Of a DNA stretch of 8,372 nucleotides, positions 1-6,832 are shown in pieces. The DNA is from Gemmatimonadota bacterium (GTDB lineage: Bacteria; Gemmatimonadota; Gemmatimonadetes; Gemmatimonadales; GWC2-71-9). Positions within the stretch are counted from its first letter, which is position 1; each line of letters opens with the position of its first letter. The stretch lies in NCBI GenBank assembly GCA_003220985.1, contig QHTY01000112.1, positions 2,393 through 10,764 of the forward strand, in the 5' to 3' direction. A program made the translations under genes and the position numbers. A model generated the notes under the pieces. That model was not told the DNA's origin. It did not search any database and saw only the letters and a list, made by a program, of their open reading frames with translations.

Positions 1-585
1 GGCGTGTTTCTCGATTACAACCAGAACGCGAAGGACCGGACCGTCGCTTCAGCCTACTCCATCCGGCCCGTCCCGGATGCGCGGGTCTCAGCGCCGCTCA
101 GCTGGGATGAGGTCGATGTCGCCGATCCCGCTGATTTCACGCTCGGCACGATGCCGCGGCGGTTTGCGGAGGTCGGTGATCGACATGCGGCGATGGACGA
201 TCACGCCGGATCGCTGGAGCAGCTGCTCGAGCTGTCGGTCCGCCAGGAGAAGGAGGGAATGGGCGACGCGCCCTGGCCGCCGCACTACCGCAAGCAGCCC
301 GGTGAGCCCCCGCGGGTGCAACCCTCGAAGGCTCGCGGAGTGCGGGTCCCGAAGTTTCCGCTGATCGAGGTCAGCCGCGGCAAGGATAAGCGGGAAGCCC
401 TCGCGGGGCTGTCGCAATGGAAGAAGCGGCACCCTCGCATTGCCAAACTACTCCAGCCGGCTGACGTCCTGGTTGATCAGATGCGCGGCCGATCATCCGC
501 GTGGTATCGGATTCGAATCAACCTGCAACACGTCCCCGAGAAGATCCGGCCCCGAACACCTTCTCCAGCTCGTAAGCCGGAGTGA
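1..585 (+). CDS. LigD-type NHEJ DNA polymerase/primase, C-terminal part (5' truncated by window)
   Basis: This is the C-terminal ~194 residues of an archaeo-eukaryotic primase-like polymerase of the LigD family, the enzyme that fills gaps and adds nucleotides at broken DNA ends during non-homologous end joining. The reading frame is open from base 1 (Gly, then a GTG-encoded Val), so the true start lies before the window; the GTG at 4 is internal. The opening block FLDYNQNAKDRTVASAYS followed by PDARVSAPLSWDEV is the typical last part of the polymerase domain. It is followed by a DPADFTL..MPRRFAE stretch, an APWPPHYRKQPGEP segment, and a tail ending in WYRIRINLQHVPE, which I recall from stand-alone LigD polymerases. 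No ligase domain follows; the frame ends in TGA at 583-585. Ligation is presumably supplied by the convergent LigC-like gene, whose 3' end overlaps this one by 68 bases. The catalytic aspartates would be upstream, outside the window. The family call is confident; the exact architecture of the missing N-terminus is unknown. Confidence 0.9.
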   Translation, partial: GVFLDYNQNAKDRTVASAYSIRPVPDARVSAPLSWDEVDVADPADFTLGTMPRRFAEVGDRHAAMDDHAGSLEQLLELSVRQEKEGMGDAPWPPHYRKQPGEPPRVQPSKARGVRVPKFPLIEVSRGKDKREALAGLSQWKKRHPRIAKLLQPADVLVDQMRGRSSAWYRIRINLQHVPEKIRPRTPSPARKPE

Positions 586-1606
586 CTTCGAGCTGGTCGT
601 AACGGCAGTCTTTGGGCTTCTTGTCCGGTCGCCAGCGGAGAAACACTGGCGGGTGGCGAAAGCGGTCGCCTTCCATGTGGTCGTACTTCACTTCGCACAC
701 GCGCGCGATGCGCAGCGGCTGCCACGACAGATCCTTGCCGGCGCTCCAGCGGCTTTGCCCGCCAGGCATCCGACTCGATTCGGCCTCGACATCCGCCCAC
801 TTTCGCCACGGGTGACGCGGTAGTGCGTCTTTACGCAACGGCGCGAGCTCTTTCACCAGCTGTTTGCGCATCGCCATCGTGAACGCGGACGTGACGCCCA
901 CATGCTGCAGCGTCCTACCGTCGTCGTAGAGCCCGAGCAGCAGCGATCCGACGGCATCCTTGCCGCTCTTGTGCCAGCGGAATCCCGCCACGGCGCAATC
1001 CGCCGTGCGCACGTGCTTGATCTTGAACATCGCCCGCTTCCCGGGCTGATACGTCGCCCCAGCGGGTTTGGCCACCACGCCATCTAGCCCCGCGCCCTCG
1101 AATCGCTGCAGCCAGTCGACGGCGAGAGCGCGGTCGCGTGTCATCGGAGTTAGGTACAGGGGACGCCGCATTTTCTTGAAGAGTTTCTCGAGCTCGACAC
1201 GCCGCTCCTGTTGCGGGACGTCCAAGAGACTCTTCTGACCTAATGCCAACAAGTCAAAGGCGACGAACGCAGCAGGAGTAGCTTTGGCGAGCTTCTCCAC
1301 GCGCGAGGCCGCTGGATGCAGCCGCATCTGCAGTCCACCGAAATCGAGCCCGTGTTTTGTGGGCATGACGATCTCGCCATCTACGACCACGCCGCTCGGC
1401 AACTGCTCGAGCAACACCGCGTGCAGCTCCGGGAAGTACCGATCCAGAGGGCGCAGGTCTCGGCTCTGGATGTAGACGTCGTCCTTGCCGCGAAACACGA
1501 TCGCGCGAAAGCCGTCCCACTTGGGTTCGAACAAATAGTCGCCGTCCCGCGGGACCTGCTCCGCGATCTTGGCGAGCATGGGTTCGATCGGAGGCGAAAC
1601 GGCCAT
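518..1606 (-). CDS. ligC: ATP-dependent DNA ligase, LigC type
   Basis: ATP-dependent DNA ligase that seals nicks through a ligase-AMP intermediate, probably in end joining or repair with the neighbouring LigD-type polymerase. Counting from ATG at 1606 (362 residues), motif I is EPKWDGFRA at 27-35 with adenylated Lys29. A VVDGEIV block lies at 74-80, motif III FVAFDLLAL at 114-122, motif IV GLDGVVAKP at 173-181, and motif V MFKIKH at 193-198. The rest is the OB-fold domain, with the HKSG..AVGSLLLGLY and VCEVKYDHMEGDRFRH blocks. Length, motif spacing and many stretches resemble mycobacterial LigC from memory (a ~350-residue ligase with no polymerase or nuclease domain). I prefer ATG 1606 over the in-frame TTG at 1642, because the family N-terminus begins shortly before the PPIEPMLAK block. 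No Shine-Dalgarno is visible; TAGTTT lies 5 bases upstream. The stop (TGA, 520-518) lies inside the convergent polymerase gene. All catalytic motifs look intact. Confidence 0.93.
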   Translation of the reverse strand: MAVSPPIEPMLAKIAEQVPRDGDYLFEPKWDGFRAIVFRGKDDVYIQSRDLRPLDRYFPELHAVLLEQLPSGVVVDGEIVMPTKHGLDFGGLQMRLHPAASRVEKLAKATPAAFVAFDLLALGQKSLLDVPQQERRVELEKLFKKMRRPLYLTPMTRDRALAVDWLQRFEGAGLDGVVAKPAGATYQPGKRAMFKIKHVRTADCAVAGFRWHKSGKDAVGSLLLGLYDDGRTLQHVGVTSAFTMAMRKQLVKELAPLRKDALPRHPWRKWADVEAESSRMPGGQSRWSAGKDLSWQPLRIARVCEVKYDHMEGDRFRHPPVFLRWRPDKKPKDCRYDQLEVTPAYELEKVFGAGSSRGRVAG

Positions 1607-1611
1607 GCTAT

Positions 1612-1617
1612 AAACTA
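1612..1617 (-). promoter_or_regulatory. Possible -10 element (TAGTTT) of the ligC gene
   Basis: On the minus strand TAGTTT ends 5 bases before the ATG at 1606, with no Shine-Dalgarno between. A TTGAGA lies 19 bases further upstream (1642-1637), a loose -35 match with a long spacer. Such close placement would give a leaderless or nearly leaderless transcript. This is inference from position and composition, supported by similar hexamers at other starts in the window. Confidence 0.3.
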
Positions 1618-1679
1618 GCGGTGCGCATGTTTCATTTCTCAACCGCGGAATGGACGCTCGTCAGGCGCCTTATTCGGGG

Positions 1680-1690
1680 TAGCTTTATAC
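1680..1690 (+). promoter_or_regulatory. Possible -10 region (TAGCTTTATAC) of the DUF305-propeller operon
   Basis: An AT-rich island in GC-rich DNA immediately before the ATG at 1695 contains TAGCTT (1680-1685) and TTATAC (1685-1690). Either could act as a -10 hexamer, placing the transcript start within a few bases of the start codon. No convincing -35 box is seen at the usual spacing. No ribosome binding site is present between this island and the ATG. Confidence 0.35.
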
Positions 1691-1694
1691 CGGA

Positions 1695-2276
1695 ATGATG
1701 AGATCAATTGCTTTTGTCTTGGCCCTTACCGCGTCAGCAGCCGGGGCGTCCACCGCGCAGACGGCCAAGAACTACACACCCGCCGACGTCCACTTTGTCG
1801 CCGGCATGATCGGCCACCACGCACAGGCGATTCAGATGGCCAAATGGGCGCCGTCGCATGGCGCGAGTCCCGCGGTGCGCGTGCTGTGCGAGCGGATTGT
1901 CGTCGCCCAAACTGACGAAATCGCGTTTGCCCAGCGCTGGCTGCGTGAGCACGGCGAGTACGTGCCGCCGGCCGACCCGCGCGGGCACATCATGCAGGGC
2001 ATGGACCAGCCGATGCTGATGCCGGGCATGTTGACCCCCGAACAGATGGCGCAGCTCGATGCTGCGCGCGGGCCCGAGTTCGACCGGCTGTTTCTGACCT
2101 TCATGATTCAGCACCACCAGGGTGCGATCACGATGGTGCAGCAGCTCCTCGCGGTGCCGGGGGCGGCACAGGATGGCCCGATCTTCCGGTTCGCGTCCGA
2201 TGTCAACGCCGACCAGACCACTGAAATCAATCGTATGACACTCATGCTGGACGATCTCAAACGGAGCTCTCAGTGA
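1695..2276 (+). CDS. Secreted DUF305 family protein
   Basis: A 193-residue exported protein of the DUF305 family, predicted to be an all-helical, ferritin-like bundle in the periplasm. The N-terminus (MMRSIAFVLALTASAAGAS) is a clear signal peptide, cleaved near residues 18-22. Two half-repeats carry the family hallmark: MIGHHAQAIQMA with His41-His42 and MIQHHQGAITMV with His140-His141. Between them, residues 98-118 are Met-rich (Met100, 103, 107, 109, 112, 118). Paired HH motifs and methionines fit metal binding; the cyanobacterial DUF305 protein CopM is a known periplasmic copper binder. Whether this protein binds copper is inference. A single Cys65 is present. Translation begins at ATG 1695 or the adjacent ATG 1698. 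No Shine-Dalgarno is visible, and AT-rich TAGCTTTATAC lies just upstream. The stop overlaps the start of the downstream propeller gene as GTGA, so the two are almost certainly one operon with coupled translation. Confidence 0.93.
   Translation: MMRSIAFVLALTASAAGASTAQTAKNYTPADVHFVAGMIGHHAQAIQMAKWAPSHGASPAVRVLCERIVVAQTDEIAFAQRWLREHGEYVPPADPRGHIMQGMDQPMLMPGMLTPEQMAQLDAARGPEFDRLFLTFMIQHHQGAITMVQQLLAVPGAAQDGPIFRFASDVNADQTTEINRMTLMLDDLKRSSQ
2263..2276 (+). promoter_or_regulatory. Shine-Dalgarno plus GTGA translational coupling site
   Basis: GGAG at 2263-2266 lies 6 bases before GTG 2273, and the start codon overlaps the upstream TGA (2274-2276). This fixes the propeller start and indicates that its translation is coupled to that of DUF305. 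Confidence 0.7.
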
Positions 2277-4234
2277 AATCTCGATTTATCTTCGTGACCA
2301 CCTCCGCTCTCCTGGTGCTCGCCGGGGCCGCAAGCGCGCACGGGCAGTCACCGTACAACACATCGTCCGCAACGACACGCGCTGCGACTGCGCCGGATCC
2401 TCGCATCGGCCTCAAGGCCGGTTGGTTCGACGCGGGCCAGGCCCTGTGGAATTTGCAGCTCATATCGACCACGCCGCCCTCGGACTCCTTTCTCAACAAG
2501 ACGAACCCGGGCGACTTCAACTTCATCAACTCCGATCTCTCGTTTCGCGGCAACTATGTCATTCAGGGCAATTTCTCGGGCGTCCAGGTCTGGGACATCT
2601 CGGACATCAAGCATCCGGTGCTCAGGCGTGCCTTTGTCTGCCCCGGCTCGCAGAGCGATGTCTCCGTCTATCGCAACCTGCTGTTCGTCTCGGGTGAGGC
2701 GCTGAACGGTCGCACGGACTGCGGGAAGGAGGGGGTAGCGGACACGGTCAGTCACGACAACCCGCGCCACATTACGGACGTCCAGACCTGCCGCGGCTCG
2801 CATAAGCATACCGTCGTGACGCAGCCGAACGACACCGATAACGTCTACATCTATGTCTCTGGCTCCGCTCCCGTTCGGTCACCGAACGAACTGGCCGGGT
2901 GTGCGGTGGGCGCGCCGGACTCGACGCCCAACACCGCGTTGTTCCGGATCGAGGTCATTCAGGTCCCGCTGGCGCATCCCGAGCAGGCGCACGTCGTCAG
3001 CTCACCACGCATCTTCCAGGATCTCGTCGCCCCGCCGCGCCATGGGGAGGCCCCCGAAGACATCGCCGAAGCCAAACGCCAAGTGGATTCCGCCCGCGCG
3101 GCCGGCGGTTTCGTGCTTACGTTCGAGGGCCGCGACGTCATCCTCGGCCGCGGATTCGTCACCGCAGCGCTGGACAGCATCGTGAAAGCACGCGGCGGCA
3201 CGGGGACGCCGACCGCCGCCGACACGTTGGTGCTGCGCAGCAGTGCGCAGAGTATCTTCGCGCAGCGCGTCGAAGCGAACCGCCGGCGGATGGGGGTTGG
3301 GCCCCGCACCGGCCCGACACAGTGCCACGACATCACGGTCTATCCGGCCATCGGGTTGGCGGGCGGCGCGTGCGGTGGCTACGGTCTGCTCCTCGATATC
3401 CGCGACGCGGCCAATCCGAAGCGCATCGGGGCGGCGGCAGATTCGAACTTCTCGTTCTGGCACTCCGCCACGTTCAACAATGACGGCAGCAAGATCCTGT
3501 TTACGGACGAGTGGGGCGGTGGGCTGCAGCCGCGCTGCCGCGTCACGGACAAGCCGGAGTGGGGCGCCGACGCGATCTTCACCCTTTCCGGCAGCACGAT
3601 GGACTTCAAGAGCTACTACAAGCTCCCGGTCCCGCAGACGTCGAACGAGAATTGCGTGGCGCACAACGGTACGCTGATTCCGGTGCCTGGCCGCGACATC
3701 ATGGCGCAGGGCTGGTATCAAGGCGGCATCTCCGTGTTCGACTGGACCGAGCCCTCGCACCCCATGGAGATCGCGTTCTTCGACCGTGGGCCGATGGACT
3801 CGACCAAGCTGGTCGGCGCCGGCTCGTGGTCGGCGTACTGGTACAACGGCTACATCATCAGCTCGGAGATCGCGCGTGGGCTCGATATTCTCGAGCTGAA
3901 GCCCAGCCCGCTGCTCTCGCAGAACGAGATCGACGCGGCCAAGCTGATCCACTTCGACTATCTCAATGCACAGGATCAGCAGAAGCTTGTGTGGCCGGCC
4001 AGCTTCGTCGTGGCGCGGGCGTATGTCGATCAGCTGGAACGGTCCAAGGGCCTACCCGCGGCCCGGATCAAGGCCACGCGCGCCGTCCTGCAGCGTGCGG
4101 AGAAGGCGTCGGGGCTGGCGCGGCGGAGGGCGCTGAGTACGCTGGCGACACAGCTGGGCACCGACGCACGGGGATCGAGCGATCAGGCCAAGGTCCAGGT
4201 GTTGATCGCGGCGGTCAACGATCTCGGCAAATAG
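2273..4234 (+). CDS. Secreted LVIVD-type beta-propeller protein
   Basis: A 653-residue exported protein of the LVIVD-repeat beta-propeller type; the biochemical role is unknown. Residues 1-22 form a signal peptide (hydrophobic core TSALLVLAGA, cleavage after ASA at 20-22). Blades are recognisable by a strand pair followed by an IS/IR-type turn: YVIQGNFSGVQVWDIS (95-110), GYGLLLDIRDAANPKR (369-384), QGGISVFDWTEPSHP (483-497) and ARGLDILEL (534-542). Strands with conserved-looking His occur at SHKHTVV (176-182), QCHDITV (350-356), FWHSATF (395-401) and CVAHNGTL (461-468). There are eight cysteines (123, 150, 173, 210, 351, 367, 422, 461), an even number compatible with disulfides. Residues about 255-345 form a helix-rich insertion that breaks the blade pattern, and about 550-653 form a helical C-terminal extension. 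The start is GTG 2273, overlapping the DUF305 stop (GTGA), with GGAG 6 bases upstream. Operon pairing with DUF305 suggests a joint periplasmic or surface task, possibly metal-related. Confidence 0.85.
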   Translation: MKSRFIFVTTSALLVLAGAASAHGQSPYNTSSATTRAATAPDPRIGLKAGWFDAGQALWNLQLISTTPPSDSFLNKTNPGDFNFINSDLSFRGNYVIQGNFSGVQVWDISDIKHPVLRRAFVCPGSQSDVSVYRNLLFVSGEALNGRTDCGKEGVADTVSHDNPRHITDVQTCRGSHKHTVVTQPNDTDNVYIYVSGSAPVRSPNELAGCAVGAPDSTPNTALFRIEVIQVPLAHPEQAHVVSSPRIFQDLVAPPRHGEAPEDIAEAKRQVDSARAAGGFVLTFEGRDVILGRGFVTAALDSIVKARGGTGTPTAADTLVLRSSAQSIFAQRVEANRRRMGVGPRTGPTQCHDITVYPAIGLAGGACGGYGLLLDIRDAANPKRIGAAADSNFSFWHSATFNNDGSKILFTDEWGGGLQPRCRVTDKPEWGADAIFTLSGSTMDFKSYYKLPVPQTSNENCVAHNGTLIPVPGRDIMAQGWYQGGISVFDWTEPSHPMEIAFFDRGPMDSTKLVGAGSWSAYWYNGYIISSEIARGLDILELKPSPLLSQNEIDAAKLIHFDYLNAQDQQKLVWPASFVVARAYVDQLERSKGLPAARIKATRAVLQRAEKASGLARRRALSTLATQLGTDARGSSDQAKVQVLIAAVNDLGK

Positions 4235-4254
4235 CCGCCTGTTGACTAGCGTTC

Positions 4255-4290
4255 CGAGCGGGGTTCACGTTGTCTCGTGAGCCCCGCTCG
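4255..4290 (+). terminator. Terminator-like hairpin after the propeller gene, containing the ABC exporter start codon
   Basis: The left arm CGAGCGGGGTTCAC (4255-4268) pairs with the right arm GTGAGCCCCGCTCG (4277-4290) over 14 positions with a single G-T wobble and an 8-base loop. A modest T-rich stretch (TTCTT, 4291-4295) follows. The position, 20 bases after the propeller stop, suits an intrinsic terminator for the upstream operon. The right arm begins exactly at the GTG start of the exporter gene, so the structure could also mask that start or act as an attenuator. The T-tract is short, so termination strength is uncertain. Confidence 0.5.
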
Positions 4291-6187
4291 TTCTTCGCGC
4301 AAGCGATACCAGGAGTTCGTCGAGGACTATAAGCACCGGCGGCTGGATGCCGTCGCCGACGAAGACGGCCGCCGCCCCGGGGAAGGGCCAGCGCCGGCCT
4401 CCCCCCCTGGCTCCCGCCGCGCTTACCTGCGCGAGTACGTCACCTGGCTCCGGCCGCACCGCTACGAGCTCGGCGCGGTGTTCCTCGTCGCCCTGGTGGT
4501 CGCCGGTTTGCAGATGATCGAGCCGCTGTTCATGCGGTTCATCGTCGATCGTGTGATCCTGAACAAGGGGCTCGACAACGCCGCGCGTTTGACCCGGCTG
4601 AACCTTACCGGCCTCGTCTTCCTTTCGGTCATCATCCTGTCCCACGTGGGCGGCGGCTTCCAAGACTATCGCCAGCGCCTGCTGAACGTGCGCGTCATGT
4701 TGTCGCTGCCGCGGTCGCTGTACGAGCGGCTGCTGCACCTGCCGCTGCCGCGGCTCTGGGAAATGAAGACGGGCGGCATCCTGTCACGCCTGACCGGCGA
4801 CGTCGAAACGACGACGGGCTTGCTACAGATGGCGATTGTGTCGCCCGCGATTTCAGGGATCCGGCTGGTGATCGCCATTGTCATTCTGATCGCCCTGAAC
4901 TGGCAGCTCGCCTTGACGGCGATGGCGATTATTCCCGGCGTGATGGTGTTGAGTCTGATCTTCGTTCGCCGCATCCGGCCGATCTATCGCTCGGTCCGCA
5001 GAGACGTCGAAATCGTCGACGGCAGAGTCGGTGAGACGTTCTCCGGGATTCGCGTCGTGCGGGCCTTCCGGCAAGAAGTCCAGGAGCTGCTCAGCTTCAT
5101 GCTGGGCCGCCACACAGTGCTGCGCAAAGAGCTGTTCGCGCACCGGCGTGAGCTGTTGCTCTGGACATCATGGGGACTGCTGGAAGCGAGCATCAGCGTG
5201 GTGATCGTCTGGTTCGGCGGCTACCTGAACATCGTGGGCCGCGCGTCCGTCGGCGACATCATGGCCTTCCAGTGGTACATGTTCCTGCTCCTCAATCCCG
5301 TCTGGAGCATCGTGAACTCCTTCTCGGAGATGCAGCGCTCGCTCGCCGCGATGGAGCGCGTCTTCGAGGTCCTCGGCATGGAGCAGGACAAGCCGGACCG
5401 GCCGGACGCCCGGGAGGCACCGGCGGACGTACGCGAGCTGAGGTTCGAAGATGTCGCGTTCGAGTACCGCCCCGGCATGCCGGTGGTGCGCGACTTCAAC
5501 CTGGTCGCACCAGGCGGTTCGGTGGTCGCGCTGGTAGGCAGAAGCGGGGCGGGGAAGACCACCGTGACGGATCTGGTCGCGCGTTTCCACGATCCCACGC
5601 ATGGCCGAATCCTGCTGAACGGTGTGGACTTGCGTGATTTTCGGCTGCGGGGTTATCGCAACTTACTCGCTCTCGTGCAACAGGAGGTGTTCCTGTTCGA
5701 TGGCTCGGTGCGCGACAACATCGCGTACGGCCGGCACGATGCGACCGATCCTGAGATCGAGGACGCCGCGCGGCGTGCCAATGCGCACGAATTCATCATC
5801 CGGTTGCCGCACGGGTATGAGACGACGATCGGCGAACGCGGAGTCAAGCTCTCGGGTGGCCAGCAGCAACGCCTGGCGATCGCGCGTGCGATCCTCGCCC
5901 GGCCGCAGATTCTCATCCTGGACGAGGCGACGAGCAATCTCGATACCGAGAGCGAGCAGCTCATTCAGGCGGCGATGGCCGATCTATTGGCCGACCGGAC
6001 GACCTTTGTCATCGCGCACCGGCTCTCCACCATCCACCGCGCCGATTCGATTCTCTTGATGGAAGAGGGCCGGGTGATCGAGCGCGGGACCCACGACGAC
6101 CTGATGCGCGCACGCGGGGTCTATTACGAGATGGTGAAGCGGCAGATGGAGGCGCACGCTCGGGATGGCGATGAGATATTGAGGTAA
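4277..6187 (+). CDS. ABC exporter, fused membrane and ATPase domains (MsbA-like architecture)
   Basis: A 636-residue half-transporter with the membrane domain first and the ATPase second, expected to work as a homodimer in the inner membrane exporting a lipid, peptide or drug; the substrate cannot be read from sequence. A charged cytoplasmic N-terminus (1-50) precedes hydrophobic segments near 64-82, 110-125, 185-208, 211-230, 298-320 and 326-347. The nucleotide-binding domain (about 385-625) is complete: Walker A GRSGAGKTT (421-429, Lys427), Q-loop at Gln468-469, signature LSGGQ (525-529), Walker B ILILDE (545-550, catalytic Glu550), D-loop SNLD and H-loop His581. GTG 4277 is the only start available: the frame has TAG at 4247 and no other start codon in between, while the next internal Met is already in the first membrane segment. 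No Shine-Dalgarno is seen and the start sits in a hairpin arm. There is no partner half-transporter or fusion protein nearby. Confidence 0.93.
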   Translation: MSPARSSRKRYQEFVEDYKHRRLDAVADEDGRRPGEGPAPASPPGSRRAYLREYVTWLRPHRYELGAVFLVALVVAGLQMIEPLFMRFIVDRVILNKGLDNAARLTRLNLTGLVFLSVIILSHVGGGFQDYRQRLLNVRVMLSLPRSLYERLLHLPLPRLWEMKTGGILSRLTGDVETTTGLLQMAIVSPAISGIRLVIAIVILIALNWQLALTAMAIIPGVMVLSLIFVRRIRPIYRSVRRDVEIVDGRVGETFSGIRVVRAFRQEVQELLSFMLGRHTVLRKELFAHRRELLLWTSWGLLEASISVVIVWFGGYLNIVGRASVGDIMAFQWYMFLLLNPVWSIVNSFSEMQRSLAAMERVFEVLGMEQDKPDRPDAREAPADVRELRFEDVAFEYRPGMPVVRDFNLVAPGGSVVALVGRSGAGKTTVTDLVARFHDPTHGRILLNGVDLRDFRLRGYRNLLALVQQEVFLFDGSVRDNIAYGRHDATDPEIEDAARRANAHEFIIRLPHGYETTIGERGVKLSGGQQQRLAIARAILARPQILILDEATSNLDTESEQLIQAAMADLLADRTTFVIAHRLSTIHRADSILLMEEGRVIERGTHDDLMRARGVYYEMVKRQMEAHARDGDEILR

Positions 6188-6202
6188 GGCGAGAGTTGGT
6201 GG

Positions 6203-6230
6203 AGGATGGTGGCGGTACCTCCACCATCCT
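6203..6230. terminator. Bidirectional hairpin between convergent exporter and barrel genes
   Basis: A perfect 10-base inverted repeat, AGGATGGTGG (6203-6212) with CCACCATCCT (6221-6230), has an 8-base loop and can be extended by two G-C pairs past a bulged A. It lies 15 bases after the exporter stop, and its right arm overlaps the stop codon of the opposing barrel gene (6231-6229). No T-tract follows on either strand, so it may block read-through or stabilise 3' ends rather than act as a classic intrinsic terminator. Confidence 0.55.
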
Positions 6231-6832
6231 ACCGAAAGGTGAAGCCGATCGCCCCCTGATACATCGTCGCGATCACGTCGTCGACTCGCCGCCCGGGCAG
6301 GACCACGTCACCCACGGCGGTCACGTAGGCCGCGAAGTTCGTGGTGATCGCAAACTTGCGAGAGATCGCGAAGTCCCAGCCGATGCCGTACGTCAGCCCA
6401 ATGCCTCCGCCGTTGCTGGTATCGGCTCCGGCCGTGCCGGGGACGGTGAATTGCCCCGCCGCCAGGCCGACGCCGCCTTTGAAGAAGAAACCACGCCGAC
6501 TGGGGAACCAGAGAACCACGACCGTGGCGGTCGCGGTTTCGGCCGTCGTGGACGTGTCGCCCAGTGAGAAGCCAAATGCCCGATCGAGCAGCGAGAACAC
6601 CTCGAGCCCGATCACGACGCGGTCCGATACCGTGCCACCGATTCTGAAGTAACTGGTCGGCGCGCCGGCGGCGACGACGTCGGTACACCCGGAGCACGCG
6701 ATGCGGACGCGTCCCGGTCCAGTGCCGAGCTCCACCCACAACCCGCTGCGGTGCGGCCGGTCCGCCCGTTGCGCCCACGCGGGAGCGGGCGAGCAACATG
6801 CTCAGGGCGATCCAACAGATCGTGCGTCTCAG
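6229..6832 (-). CDS. Small outer-membrane beta-barrel protein, frameshifted in its signal peptide
   Basis: The intact-looking part, from TTG 6741 to TAG 6231-6229, encodes 170 residues with alternating, Gly- and aromatic-rich strands (SYFRIGGTVSDRVVIGLEVF, FFFKGGVGLAAGQF, GIGLTYGIGWDFAI) and a terminal GAIGFTFR. This is typical of a small 8-stranded-type outer-membrane barrel. A CSGC pair lies near the N-terminus. That frame has no signal peptide, and upstream it hits a TGA within 100 bases. However, just upstream it reads APAWAQ, a signal-cleavage motif, while the adjacent frame reads RRTICWIALSMLLA, a signal-peptide core. Removing one G from the GGG run 6787-6789 joins them into a 200-residue protein ending its leader in LLAAPAWAQ. 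The restored start would be CTG 6832 (overlapping the upstream stop as CTGA), ATG 6799 or GTG 6859. The gene therefore probably follows the DUF3943 gene as an operon. The extra base may be a sequencing error or a real inactivating mutation. Function is unknown. Confidence 0.75.

Noticed and set aside
4..585. GTG at position 4 as a real start of a 193-residue protein
   Set aside because: The frame continues to base 1 and the first residues are already mid-domain of the polymerase, so the gene is cut by the window edge.
1607..1642. N-terminal extension of the ligase from TTG 1642
   Set aside because: It adds 12 residues with no family similarity that I recognise, and ATG 1606 matches the usual start just ahead of the PPIEPMLAK block.
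3002..3952. Long antisense open frame (316 codons) opposite the propeller gene
   Set aside because: Arg/Ala/Asp-rich composition without domains, a by-product of GC-rich codon use; the plus-strand gene has a signal peptide, blade motifs and a coupled start.
4242..4270. Possible exporter promoter: TTGACT (4242-4247) with TCACGT 17 bases later
   Set aside because: The -35 is a fair match but the -10 is poor and would lie in the hairpin; not convincing as a separate feature.
5170..5637. 155-codon plus-strand frame inside the ABC exporter
   Set aside because: Out of frame with a complete exporter carrying all ATPase motifs; Gly/Arg-rich shadow.
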